Shown here: piece by piece, positions 1 through 8,281 of the stretch
How the letters are laid out: every line of letters starts with the position of its first letter
Numbering within the stretch: position 1 is the stretch's first letter
Assembly: GCA_023145835.1 (NCBI GenBank)
Contig: JAGLDH010000108.1
Location: 1-32,141, forward strand
Length of the DNA: 32,141 bases
Direction: 5' to 3'
From: Methylococcales bacterium
GTDB taxonomy: Bacteria > Pseudomonadota > Gammaproteobacteria > Methylococcales > Methylomonadaceae
The notes under the pieces: generated by a model
Database searches by the model: none
What the model saw: the letters and a program-made list of their open reading frames with translations, nothing else
What the model was told of the DNA's origin: nothing
Program-made: the position numbers and the translations under genes

Positions 1-682
1 GAGTCACTAAAATAGGCAATATTACCTTGCCGCATAATAAGCATATCGGTACAAATACTCAGTGCCATTTCGGCTACTGTTGTTGAAAATATGATTGTTC
101 GGCCCTGTTTAGCCAGTTCATGGCATTTTAAAAAAAAACATAACGTGCCTGTGGGTTTAGTTCATCTATGAGTTGATCAAAAACATAAAGGGGGGCATTG
201 ATTAGAAAACCACGAATTAAAGACGCTTCATTTTTTTGTTGTATCGTCATCCCTTGACAGTGAGTGAACCAAGTTAGATTAAACCCAAATTCAGCATATA
301 ACATTTGCACTTGTCGAGTAAGTTCACCTTTGTTAAAAAAATAATGTTTTTGTGCTTTTGTTGTACCAACAAAAAGATTATTCAATAAGCTGAGTTCGGG
401 AAAGAATCCTTTGCTGGAAAATACGGCGCAGAGACTTTGTTCTGTTTCGATGAGATGTTTTTCAACAACGTTATTTAAAATGACTTCACCTGAATCTGGC
501 ACAATCTTTTTTGTTAGGATTAACAGCAGTGTATTAATTTCCAGAATATTAGCACTTGTGACTGCAATAATTTGCCCTTTTTTAACAGAGAAACTAATAT
601 CATTAAGTATGGCTTGAGCATTTTTTTTGTATCCGAATGAAATGTTTTTTGCTTCAATGGCAATAGAATCTGGCATATTCAT
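1..682 (-). pseudogene. Ribose-type ABC ATPase, catalytically degenerate, frameshifted, 3' end beyond window
   Basis: This is the ATPase partner of the permease at 679-1623, whose stop overlaps this start (ATGA). The fold follows RbsA/MglA-type sugar ATPases, but the catalytic residues are gone. The P-loop position (residues about 43-51) reads SANILEINT instead of GxxxxGK[ST]. The signature is MTIQQ, and the Walker B carboxylates read DQ instead of DE. After codon 184 the frame stops at an A9 run (130-138 on the plus strand). One extra base would continue it through CHELAKQGRTIIFSTT and DMLIMRQGNI, which match the usual H-loop and C-terminal strands of RbsA, to the window edge. So this is either a pseudogene or a non-catalytic protein made by slippage on the homopolymer. 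The family assignment is good; the functional state is uncertain. A GGAG stands 4 bases before the first ATG. Confidence 0.7.
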
Positions 683-1623
683 TGATCTCCAACAGGATTA
701 ACAATCAAACTGAGCCTTAAAGATATTAGAACAAAAATGCCAACTATCAGGCTGATAATTTCTGTAGAAAAGTCCAGAGCCGAAGAATACTGAATAATTA
801 AAGTGATTAAAGTCGCTGTAAAAACAACGAGCACAGGGGAGGGCGAAACAGGTTTTAAACCACCATTACTTATAATAACGACGGCTAAGGCTTCAAAGCC
901 ATAAACTATACCTGCATTAGGTGAAACGGTATAAATATGCGTGTAATAGAAAATACTGGCAAACAACGCCATACTCGCTGAAAAAATAAACGCAGCTAGT
1001 TTGTAGGTACCGAGATGAATATCCAATAAATAAGCTTTTTTCTGGTTAATACCGACAGCAATGAGTTTTTGTGCTGTCGCACTTTTCTTAAAGAAAACAC
1101 TTAAAATCAGGGTCACTAGGATTAATACAACAAGTGGATCTGGAACCAATTTTACCCCCCAATCTAACATTGTTAGTATATCTGTTTCATGATCTTGATA
1201 AAGAGGACGTCCACCCGTGATAATAAACACGACACCTCTTATGATATACATGATGATGAAAGTGGTTAACAATGAAGTTACGTTTTTTGACAGATATCTA
1301 TTTATCCCTCCTATTAATACAACCAAGGTAATCATTAATATTATAAATAGAGGTAAGGAAAGCTGATTATTGCTTGCTACTCCAATAACGGCCAAACAGA
1401 GAGCAAAGGTAGAGCCGGTAGATAAATCATATTCTCCCGCATAAAAAACAACCATAAAACCGAACGATAGAAAACTTAATATGATTATTTGGTGATTGTT
1501 AAAGAATAGATTAACGAGGTTGAAAGGAGCGGGGCTTAAGTTGGCAATCACTAACAGAAAAGAGACCATTAGCGAGAGCGTTGTCAACCTTACTAGTGAA
1601 TTGCTTTCGAGTGAATGAGTCAT
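679..1623 (-). CDS. Ribose/galactose-type ABC transporter permease (RbsC-like)
   Basis: This 314-residue polytopic inner-membrane protein has about eight to nine hydrophobic segments. The family landmarks are present: an N-terminal helix, the FYAGEYDLSTGSTFALC segment (usual form GGIDLSVGS) near residue 65, and SVFFKKSATAQKLIAVGIN (usual form TxFGRxxyAiGGN) in the loop around residue 180. It is the membrane channel for a small ligand delivered by the binding protein encoded 2 bp upstream (1626-2648). The length is normal for the family (about 310-330). It is co-transcribed with the binding protein before it and the ATPase after it, with a 4-base overlap to the latter. The substrate cannot be read from sequence. 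The permease looks intact although its ATPase is degenerate, so the operon may be decaying or may have been recruited for sensing. Confidence 0.8.
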   Translation of the reverse strand: MTHSLESNSLVRLTTLSLMVSFLLVIANLSPAPFNLVNLFFNNHQIIILSFLSFGFMVVFYAGEYDLSTGSTFALCLAVIGVASNNQLSLPLFIILMITLVVLIGGINRYLSKNVTSLLTTFIIMYIIRGVVFIITGGRPLYQDHETDILTMLDWGVKLVPDPLVVLILVTLILSVFFKKSATAQKLIAVGINQKKAYLLDIHLGTYKLAAFIFSASMALFASIFYYTHIYTVSPNAGIVYGFEALAVVIISNGGLKPVSPSPVLVVFTATLITLIIQYSSALDFSTEIISLIVGIFVLISLRLSLIVNPVGDQ

Positions 1624-1625
1624 AA

Positions 1626-2648
1626 CTAATATTCAGGAATGATACTGGCAGCAGCCGAAGCATCAATAATGACTTGTTTAATTGGCAAAAAACCTTTAGG
1701 TTTTTTTTCTTTCATTAGATTAATAAGGGTCATTATTGCTATCCGCCCTTCATCTTCGATTGAAAAATTTGTAGAATAACTAATGTTACCTGCTAACATT
1801 CCCTTTTTAATCGCTTTATTAAACTCCAATCCGACAATATTAATTTTAGTTGCATGTTTTTTAACGACATGAGCCGCTGCCAGAGAGGCTTGTGCCCATT
1901 GAGTTGCAATGACATCAACGACTTGACCAGATTGATATAGCTTTTGTACCTCATGTTCAACAATTTCACTATCCCATTCATTAATATTGATATTTTTTAC
2001 GACCTTCCAATTTGAATGTTGCGATATTATCTGAAAAAACCCTAGTTCTCTATGCCTTTGCGGAGGCGTACCAGCAGCACCCTGAACTAACATGATAGTG
2101 GTGGGTTGCTGCTGCCTAAGCAATTCAATTTGTTTAGCAATCAGTTGGCCGGCTTCTATTTCATCACGGCCCACATGAGCTAAAACTTTCGGATACTTCC
2201 CATAACGGTCTGTACCGATAGCATTGGTAAAAGTGAGTAAAGGGATATTATATTTAGCCACTATTTCAGGAGCAGCTTTCAACGACTGATTATCAACCGA
2301 CGCAAGTGCAATAGCATCGACTCCGAAAGATAATGCATTTTGTAGCTGTTGAATTTGGATAAGTGGATCCCAACCCGCATTGAAAAAGGTGGTTTTTATA
2401 TTGAACTTTGCTGCTGTGGATTCAATGGCTTTGGTTTGGATATCAAAAAAAGGCACTGACCCAGGAATAAATACTGCAATGTGAGCATCAAAGTTATCAG
2501 AATCGTTTTTGCTTAAGATAAAAAAAAGAACCAGTGTAGAGCAGCCTATGAATAGGCAGAAAATCAATGCTCTATGCGCATTAAAAGAAGATAGTCCTAA
2601 CTTATTTGTTTGCACAATAATATTCAGCCATTTTGTCTTCCTGAACAC
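1626..2648 (-). CDS. Ribose-type periplasmic binding protein, membrane-anchored
   Basis: This 340-residue protein has the RbsB/periplasmic-binding-protein type 1 fold. A hydrophobic segment at about residues 27-45 (ALIFCLFIGCSTLVLFFIL) acts as signal peptide or membrane anchor and follows an unusually long polar N-terminus. The mature part begins AHIAVFIPGSVPFFDIQTKA and contains the family features: an NAGWDPLIQIQQLQNAL strand-helix, GVDAIALASVDNQSL, and GRDEIEAGQLIAKQI. It should capture a sugar or similar small molecule for the downstream permease. The start is a GTG at 2648 with poor ribosome-site spacing. An IS5-type MITE lies only 14 bp upstream and has probably displaced the original leader or start, so the N-terminus is uncertain. 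It is the first gene of the minus-strand operon. Confidence 0.75.
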   Translation of the reverse strand: MFRKTKWLNIIVQTNKLGLSSFNAHRALIFCLFIGCSTLVLFFILSKNDSDNFDAHIAVFIPGSVPFFDIQTKAIESTAAKFNIKTTFFNAGWDPLIQIQQLQNALSFGVDAIALASVDNQSLKAAPEIVAKYNIPLLTFTNAIGTDRYGKYPKVLAHVGRDEIEAGQLIAKQIELLRQQQPTTIMLVQGAAGTPPQRHRELGFFQIISQHSNWKVVKNININEWDSEIVEHEVQKLYQSGQVVDVIATQWAQASLAAAHVVKKHATKINIVGLEFNKAIKKGMLAGNISYSTNFSIEDEGRIAIMTLINLMKEKKPKGFLPIKQVIIDASAAASIIPEY

Positions 2649-2662
2649 CCTTTTATATTTAA

Positions 2663-2818
2663 GGAACCTCTGATTAAGTTAATTAGAATTTAGCACAGAA
2701 AAAACTGTCGCTATTTTTTACGAAGTGAGACGAAATAGCCATTCTATTGCACCGATCTTAGTGGAAAATATCGGCAGTTTTAGCAAGCTAAAAATGATTT
2801 GACTTGATCAGAGGTTCC
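2663..2818. repeat. IS5-type MITE, copy A (long subfamily, 156 bp)
   Basis: The terminal inverted repeats are GGAACCTCTGATTAAGTT and its near-complement at the right end, each flanked by TTAA (2659-2662 and 2819-2822). TTAA fits the YTAR target of the IS5 group, and the TIR resembles IS5-group ends (GG...CTCTGA.CAAG). The interior is a long imperfect palindrome of two arms of about 70 bp, for example AAAACTGTCGCTATTTT facing AAAACTGCCGATATTTT, so transcripts would fold into one long hairpin. It has no coding capacity. It sits directly upstream of the GTG of the binding-protein gene. Confidence 0.85.
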
Positions 2819-3057
2819 TTAAGAGATTGGTTCTATTAACATTACTACAATAATCGATCATTCGTCAACGACTAGTCTTGTCCAATATATAATTAGTCTC
2901 ACTACTGTCCGGTTAAAAATCAAATAGATTCAACGGGTTATGAAGAGAATAATCCTCGCTCGTGTAATCTGACATTATAAGAAGTTGATCTAATGGGGTT
3001 TTCTTTACATGCTTGAAATTATCGATGCCTACTTTCAAGAGAAACTGGATATTTTAA

Positions 3058-3156
3058 GGAATCTCTGATTAAGTCTTAAAGTGACGATTTAATAGAATAT
3101 AACTTATTGAATTAGCTGAATATGAGCTTTAATGAATCAACTTGTTCAGAGATTCC
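3058..3156. repeat. IS5-type MITE, copy B (short subfamily, 99 bp)
   Basis: The ends are GGAATCTCTGATTAAG and CTTGTTCAGAGATTCC, with TTAA on both sides (3054-3057, 3157-3160). The interior shares the block ACTTATTGAATTA with copy C at 4629-4728, which defines a subfamily different from copy A. The two ends carry matching changes (AATCTC and GAGATT) relative to the consensus, so the pairing of the ends has been kept. Confidence 0.85.
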
Positions 3157-3253
3157 TTAACAAATACATTAGGACTCTGACGATTAAAATTTATTTTTAA
3201 AACATATTCATAATAAATAAGCTTTAAATTTTTCAAAAAATATTAATGAACAG

Positions 3254-3259
3254 TATAAT
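3254..3259 (+). promoter_or_regulatory. Possible -10 box of the vWA gene
   Basis: TATAAT stands 35 bases before the ATG at 3295 within very AT-rich DNA. The best -35 candidate, TTTCAA at 3231-3236, is weak, so this is a suggestion from one hexamer only. Confidence 0.3.
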
Positions 3260-3294
3260 TGTAGGAAGTTAGAGCCTGAATTAATGAGAATAAT

Positions 3295-4608
3295 ATGAAA
3301 AAAAGACTTCAAATCAACGTAATAATTTCAGCTATGTTACTTGTAGGAACTATTTGTAGCAATCAAGTGTGGGCATCATCTAATGTACTGTTTATTTTTG
3401 ACGTTTCAGAACGAATGTCTGGAAAATTTTCTAAACATACAAAGCTTAACGATTTAAGCAAAATAGAAAGTACAATGGAAACATTTGAGTCTATGGTAGA
3501 AACATTACCAAAGGATATAAATACAGGAATAGAGATATATGGTCATCAGGGAGATAGAGACTGTTCTGCTATTGAAATAATACACCCACTAGCACCATTA
3601 AATATTGAAGCTATTGTGGAAAAATTACAAATGCTGGAACCAGACCAAGGGGCTACACCAATTGCTAAAGCACTGGAACAAGGCGGTGAAGCATTAAACA
3701 GAGTTAAAGGTAATAAAACTATTATTCTCTTCTCAAATGCTCAAGATACTTGTGGTGGTGATGTTAATGAAGTGGTTAGTCTACTTAAAGAGCAGGGGAT
3801 TATAGTGAATGTTCTAGGTATTGATGTTAATGAAGATGAAGCTATAGAGCTTTCCAGTATTGCTGAAGGTAGTGGGGGAGAATATTATTTTACCAGCAGT
3901 ATTGAAGAGCTGGAAAAAAGCTTAGAAAGCATCAAAGAAAAAATTGAAGAAAAAGCACATAAAGGTAAAGTTGTTTTTAGAGATGATTTTATTGAAAAAT
4001 CATTATCTAGCCAATGGACGGTTATTAATCCTGATACAAACCTTTTGAAAGTGGATAAAGGGACTACAACAATTACCTCGGCAAAAAAACCCAAAAACAT
4101 TTTACATCTTGATGTACCAGAAGCAAAAGATGATTGGATTTTTACCGCAAACATTAATGTAATATCACAGTCAATGCAGGAAGTGTTTGAACTGGGCATA
4201 TCCGATAAAAATCAGGCACAAAAAGTGTTAGCCCAGCTTAATATGAATATTAATGGCAATCTTGTTTTAAAAGGAATTAAAAACACTAAAAAATCGACCT
4301 CTCATTTTCAGAAAAAACTAATAAGTTATCAATCTAAAACGATTAAGGGGCAGCTGGATTTTTTAAAAAAACACATTCAGTCAATCACTGTAAAGCTTGA
4401 AAAAGTAGGAAATGAGTTTGTCATATCTGCTAGGCTTGAGCAATCAAATAATGACAACAATCCACCGTCAAACTGGGTGGTTTTACAAAAAATAAAATCA
4501 GCTCAATTTCCCAATGATACATTTTTTATTAAAACATATAGAAAGGATACTAAAGGCTCATCAGGTGAGATAAATTTAAAATGGGTTGAAGTAGAAACAC
4601 TGGAGTGA
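3295..4608 (+). CDS. Secreted von Willebrand factor A-domain protein
   Basis: This 437-residue protein has a clear signal peptide (KKR followed by a hydrophobic core, cleavage near residue 27, VWA-SS). A vWA domain spans about residues 31-215. The metal-site elements are D36-V-S38 (FIFDVSERMSGK), a Thr in GATPIAKAL (T121), and SNAQD near residue 151. This variant resembles bacterial periplasmic vWA proteins with the IxxYGHRxxxDC and TPIA.AL signatures (here EIYGHQGDRDC and TPIAKAL). The canonical DxSxS third Ser is replaced by Arg40. The C-terminal half (about 226-437) starts VVFRDDFIEKSLSSQW and looks like a concanavalin/laminin-G-type beta sandwich. Likely role: protein or ligand binding in the periplasm or outside the cell; the partner is unknown. 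It stands alone, flanked by MITEs on both sides. Confidence 0.75.
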   Translation: MKKRLQINVIISAMLLVGTICSNQVWASSNVLFIFDVSERMSGKFSKHTKLNDLSKIESTMETFESMVETLPKDINTGIEIYGHQGDRDCSAIEIIHPLAPLNIEAIVEKLQMLEPDQGATPIAKALEQGGEALNRVKGNKTIILFSNAQDTCGGDVNEVVSLLKEQGIIVNVLGIDVNEDEAIELSSIAEGSGGEYYFTSSIEELEKSLESIKEKIEEKAHKGKVVFRDDFIEKSLSSQWTVINPDTNLLKVDKGTTTITSAKKPKNILHLDVPEAKDDWIFTANINVISQSMQEVFELGISDKNQAQKVLAQLNMNINGNLVLKGIKNTKKSTSHFQKKLISYQSKTIKGQLDFLKKHIQSITVKLEKVGNEFVISARLEQSNNDNNPPSNWVVLQKIKSAQFPNDTFFIKTYRKDTKGSSGEINLKWVEVETLE

Positions 4609-4628
4609 TATTGAAAATATTAACTTAA

Positions 4629-4728
4629 GGAGCCTCTGATTAAGTCTTAAAATAATGATTTAATAGGAGGTTAACTTATTGAATTAATTGATAATTAGTT
4701 TTCATGAATTAACTTGATCAGAGGCTCC
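4629..4728. repeat. IS5-type MITE, copy C (short subfamily, 100 bp)
   Basis: The ends are GGAGCCTCTGATTAAGTC and AACTTGATCAGAGGCTCC, flanked by TTAA (4625-4628 and 4729-4732). It lies between the converging 3' ends of the vWA and SulP genes, 20 bp after one stop and 28 bp from the other. As a hairpin with strong GC-rich ends it could act as a barrier or terminator between them, but this is inference. Confidence 0.85.
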
Positions 4729-4756
4729 TTAAAGTAAACCTCTACTTACAACGGTA

Positions 4757-6409
4757 TTATTTTTTTCTATCGTCAGCAGTCATTAATTGTGCGGCTAATG
4801 CATGGTTAGAGAATTTTTTCACAACTTGACCTATTGTTTCGCACTTTCCACCCTGTTCGATGTATTCTCGGCTAAAATCACCAATATATTTCATCACTGA
4901 ATGGTCAATCAAATAGCCATCCGAAAAATCAAAAATAATCAATTTACCCGATTCAAGTTTTGATAATGCATTTTTAAGTGGTAGAAAATTAGAAAATAGT
5001 GCGGAACCTGTTAAAACGATTCTAATAGTTTTATCATCAGGGCGTCTAACCTCAAAGTGGATTTTGAAAATATTCTCCAGCCATACTCCTCGTATTAACT
5101 CTATAACCAATTTAGCGATGACACCTAAGATGATACCTATTAATATATCGGTTGCTAATACACCAATAATGGTAATAATAAACAGAGCTAATTGATCTAT
5201 ACCAATATCTAGAACTTCTCTAAATTTTTTGGGTTCCGCCAAGCGGTAGCCGGTATAAACTAATAAAGCCGCCAAAGTTGCTAGGGGAATGTTGTGAATA
5301 AGATGTGGGAACAATATAACAAAGACTAAAAAAATGAGTCCATGAAAGAAATTTGCCCAGCCAGTTTTTGCCCCATTTTCAATATTGGCAGAGCTTCTGA
5401 CAATTTCAGTCATTAAAGGCAAGCCGCCTAAAAAACCACAGACTATATTGCCCACTCCAATTGCAGTTAAGTCTTTATCCAGGTCTGATTCGCGTTTATG
5501 TGGGTCTAACTTATCTATGGCAACTGCACCAACCAAAGACTCAAGGCTACCAATTAGAAAAAGACTGGTAACTGCAGCTAAAAATTCGAAACTCATCACT
5601 TTGGAAAAATCGGGAGCATAAAAGAAGGAAGATAATTCGTCGGGGATGTCGACTAGATATTCTGGGGCTACTAAATGATTATGTTCTTCAAGATAAACTT
5701 GATCCAGAAAAAATAAGTGGAAGTGATCATGTTGAATACCATATATCTGTCCTAACCCCATGCCCACGATGAGTACAACTAAAGGAGAAGGGATTTTTTT
5801 TATGACGGGATGTTTTACATATGGCCAAAAAATCAAAATAGCTAAGCCAATAATACCTATCGTAGCAATGCCAGGTGTTGGATGTAAAATACTGTTCGGA
5901 ATTTGACTAATGGTTAAAAAAATACTGTCATAAATCGTCGTAATACCTAGCATAATATGAATCTGTTTAGCTATAATAATAATACCTATTGCAGCTAACA
6001 TTCCATGTACGACAGTCGCTGGAAATAATGAACCTAACTTGCCAACTTTAAAATAGCCAGCAATAATTTGCAAAAAACCAGAAATGACAATGGCTGCTAA
6101 AGTTAATTGGTAACCCGCCATCATATCGCCTTGTCCCAAAGACTCGACTGCTGCCAAAAGGACAACGATCAGCCCTGCTGAAGGACCTGTGATAGTGACA
6201 TAAGAGCCATTAATTCGAGAAACCAGCAAGCCTCCAATAACTGCGGGGATAATGCCTGCCGCAGTGGGAAAGCCAGAGGCCAAGGCAACACCTAAACATA
6301 AAGGTAAGGCAAGTAGAAAAACAAGAAAGCCAGACTGCAAATCCTTACGCCAGTTTTGTTTTAACCCAAGAACGCCTGTTTTAGGTATATTCTGATTTGG
6401 ATTGCTCAT
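4757..6409 (-). CDS. SulP-family anion transporter with STAS domain
   Basis: This 550-residue inner-membrane transporter has the SulP signature early (DLQSGFLVFLLALPLCLGVA, then ASGFPTAAGIIPAVIGGLL) and GSYVTITGPSAGLIVVLL following, with 10-12 hydrophobic segments to about residue 440. A C-terminal cytoplasmic STAS domain follows (about 450-540, with KLIIFDFSDGYLIDHSV). Members move sulfate, bicarbonate or other anions with Na+ or H+. The GLPLMTEIVRSSANIENGAKTGW type of segment is the conserved helix 8 region. Nothing adjacent (carbonic anhydrase or sulfate assimilation genes) tells which anion is used, so the substrate stays open. Length and domains are complete. The start is ATG at 6409, with AGGAAATAGG (revcomp of 6411-6420) just upstream. 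Confidence 0.9.
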   Translation of the reverse strand: MSNPNQNIPKTGVLGLKQNWRKDLQSGFLVFLLALPLCLGVALASGFPTAAGIIPAVIGGLLVSRINGSYVTITGPSAGLIVVLLAAVESLGQGDMMAGYQLTLAAIVISGFLQIIAGYFKVGKLGSLFPATVVHGMLAAIGIIIIAKQIHIMLGITTIYDSIFLTISQIPNSILHPTPGIATIGIIGLAILIFWPYVKHPVIKKIPSPLVVLIVGMGLGQIYGIQHDHFHLFFLDQVYLEEHNHLVAPEYLVDIPDELSSFFYAPDFSKVMSFEFLAAVTSLFLIGSLESLVGAVAIDKLDPHKRESDLDKDLTAIGVGNIVCGFLGGLPLMTEIVRSSANIENGAKTGWANFFHGLIFLVFVILFPHLIHNIPLATLAALLVYTGYRLAEPKKFREVLDIGIDQLALFIITIIGVLATDILIGIILGVIAKLVIELIRGVWLENIFKIHFEVRRPDDKTIRIVLTGSALFSNFLPLKNALSKLESGKLIIFDFSDGYLIDHSVMKYIGDFSREYIEQGGKCETIGQVVKKFSNHALAAQLMTADDRKK

Positions 6410-6709
6410 ATCCTATTTCCTCTATGGTTTATATTTCATTGTAAGGACTTGCTCAATATCTTTTTAGAAACAATAACTTCTATAGAAACAAGTTTACTCA
6501 ATGATTATAAAAATCATAGAACATTTTTTGAATTATGAGGGCTATTTACAAAAATAATTTAGAAAAACCAACGGTACACTTTGTGAATCAAAATCAATGG
6601 GGTTAGTTTCTAATATCGCTACATGCCATATAATTCCTAATATATCATTATGTTATGTGTTTATCTCTAGGTTTTGTTATCATTGAATAAGCCTTGGTTC
6701 TTCACTTAA

Positions 6710-6740
6710 GGAGCCTCTAATCAACTTAATCAGAGGCTCC
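6710..6740. repeat. Minimal IS5-type MITE, copy D (31 bp, only the two ends)
   Basis: This is the smallest member: GGAGCCTCT, a 13-base centre, then AGAGGCTCC, flanked by TTAA (6706-6709 and 6741-6744). It consists of little more than the two terminal inverted repeats brought together. As RNA it would form a compact GC-rich stem. Confidence 0.8.
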
Positions 6741-6746
6741 TTAATA

Positions 6747-6892
6747 ACTCTAGGCTGATTAGGCCTTATTCGTTTACCAACTTCTGTTTCAGTCATTGCA
6801 ACTAATAGTGGCAATATTAATTTTTCTAGCGTTATTTTGCTTAGAGTCATGCATAAACTTGCCGTATTTCGCATCAGCTGAACCGACGACAT
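6747..6892 (-). pseudogene. Possible 3' remnant of an IS4-type transposase
   Basis: A minus-strand frame from 6892 reads about 48 residues ending VGKRIRPNQPRVIK just before the MITE copy D. The pattern VGxRxxRxxPRxxK resembles the extreme C-terminus of some IS4-family transposases (usually followed by RRPK). Nothing upstream resembles the catalytic part, and another frame of the same stretch is also protein-like, so the call is weak. Confidence 0.25.
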
Positions 6893-7201
6893 AAAACTGA
6901 GATGAAGCGATTTCTTATCATTAAAGTATTTTTAACAATATTGAACCTTCTTATCACGAAGAGCTTCTAACCATTAGAAAATGAAGAATAAAAGGGTAGT
7001 GTATTCTTTTTTTTGTTAATTTATTCGAAATTCCTTCCTTGTATATAAAGATAAATATCTAAGCCGACGAAAAAAATAGTGATTGCTGTAGTTTGCATTA
7101 TTCAAGAAATAACAAGGTACTAACCTTTTATTCTCAGGTCTTTTTAACATATATTTGAGCCTTCCAGACTTTTATAGATGAAATACTGACTAAGACAACA
7201 A

Positions 7202-8281
7202 ATGGCAAAAAAAACCGGATACATTATTCTATCATGCATCATTCTGGCGGTTCTTACCTGGAGTTTTAAATCGGAAAATAGCTTGCCAGTCAGGGTTGTT
7301 TTACCTGCTCATGGAGCTATTGAATCTGTTATTCGGGTTACCGGTAAAGTAATTAATGACCAGACTGTAACCCTCACCGCACTAGTTGATGGACAAATTC
7401 AGCTTATCTCTGTTCAAAAAGGTGATAGAGTTAAGACTGGACAGGTCTTGGCTAAACAGGATGACCGTAAGGCCTTAGCTTTATTCAATAAAGCTAAGGC
7501 CGAAGCCGAACGTGAAGAACAGAAAGTAGGAGAAAGTCAAAGAAAATACAAACGTATGCAAAAGACGTCTCGGTCTGGTGGCGTATCAGACCAGAGTGTT
7601 GAGGACACCAAGGCGGAGTGGTTAGTAGCTAAAGCTCGACTAAAAGTGGTCAGAGCAGAGTATCAGATCGCAAAGATTAATCGAGATAAAACTAATGTTA
7701 CGGCACCTTTTGCAGGCATTATTACAGAGAAAACTGCTGAAGTTGGCCAGTGGTTGGAGGCGGGGGGACAGTTATTTACTCTGGTTGCTCATGATGGACG
7801 TGAAATTGAAATGAATGTCGATGCTGGAGATAGTGCCTCAATTCATCTCGATCAAGCCGTTGTGATGACAACAGATACTTATCCAGACAAGGAGTGGCAA
7901 GAAACAGTTCACTGGATTTCATCTTCCATTACTGAGAATGAAAAAGAAGCAATCAACACTTTTTCAGTGCGAATGACATTAAGCCGTGATGCGCCGGATT
8001 TGCTATTAAATCAGCAAGTAGACGCACGTATTTTGATAGACAGGCGCGATAATATACTAAAAATACCCTTTGAAGCATTAGTTGAAAAGAGAGATGGTGT
8101 CCAGATTGCTGTGCTGGAAGGTGATAAAGTGAAGTTTCTTTCTATCGAAACTGGAATTGAGGATTTTACTCATGTGGAAATTTTAAAGGGATTAAGCGAA
8201 CACACGCAAATCATACTCTCGGAGGGGGAAATTCTGATTGATGGGCAAAAAGTACATGTCAACTTAGAAGAACAGCCATGA
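7202..8281 (+). CDS. MacA-type efflux membrane fusion protein
   Basis: This 359-residue periplasmic adaptor of the HlyD/RND-MFP family has an N-terminal membrane anchor at about residues 5-22. A lipoyl-type half is at about 60-85 (VQKGDRVKTGQVLAKQDD). A long coiled hairpin (about 86-150, rich in K, E, A, R) follows, then the second lipoyl half (NVTAPFAGIITEKTAEVGQW), a beta-barrel and a membrane-proximal domain. It should link the inner-membrane MacB-like pair encoded directly after it to an outer-membrane channel, which is not in the window. The stop overlaps the next start (ATGA at 8278-8281), so it is translationally coupled to the ATPase. The cargo is unknown: MacAB-type pumps export antibiotics, peptides or lipids. 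Confidence 0.85.
   Translation: MAKKTGYIILSCIILAVLTWSFKSENSLPVRVVLPAHGAIESVIRVTGKVINDQTVTLTALVDGQIQLISVQKGDRVKTGQVLAKQDDRKALALFNKAKAEAEREEQKVGESQRKYKRMQKTSRSGGVSDQSVEDTKAEWLVAKARLKVVRAEYQIAKINRDKTNVTAPFAGIITEKTAEVGQWLEAGGQLFTLVAHDGREIEMNVDAGDSASIHLDQAVVMTTDTYPDKEWQETVHWISSSITENEKEAINTFSVRMTLSRDAPDLLLNQQVDARILIDRRDNILKIPFEALVEKRDGVQIAVLEGDKVKFLSIETGIEDFTHVEILKGLSEHTQIILSEGEILIDGQKVHVNLEEQP

Larger units (their letters stand above)
2819..3294. other. Gene-free stretch between two MITEs and the vWA gene
   Basis: Outside the MITE at 3058-3156 no open frame with recognisable similarity is seen on either strand. The segment 2905-3050 has a less AT-rich, protein-like texture and may be debris of an insertion sequence, but I could not match it to a family. 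The last 130 bases before 3295 are very AT-rich and probably hold the promoter of the vWA gene. Confidence 0.4.
6410..7201. other. Gene-poor region upstream of SulP and the efflux operon
   Basis: This divergent intergenic region should contain promoters for both flanking genes, but I cannot point to convincing -35/-10 pairs. It holds a 31-bp MITE remnant (6710-6740) and a short protein-like minus-strand stretch (6747-6892). The rest is AT-rich and without visible structure. Confidence 0.4.

Noticed and set aside
2881-3050. Insertion-sequence remnant
   Set aside because: The texture suggests former coding DNA, but no frame gives a recognisable transposase segment, so no family is claimed.
2663-4728. 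Repeats as a CRISPR array
   Set aside because: The repeats are inverted pairs of irregular spacing and length with TTAA flanks, typical of MITEs; no direct repeats with spacers occur.
6747-6892. Genuine small gene on the minus strand
   Set aside because: It runs through the MITE at its 3' end, has no ribosome site, and resembles a transposase tail at best.
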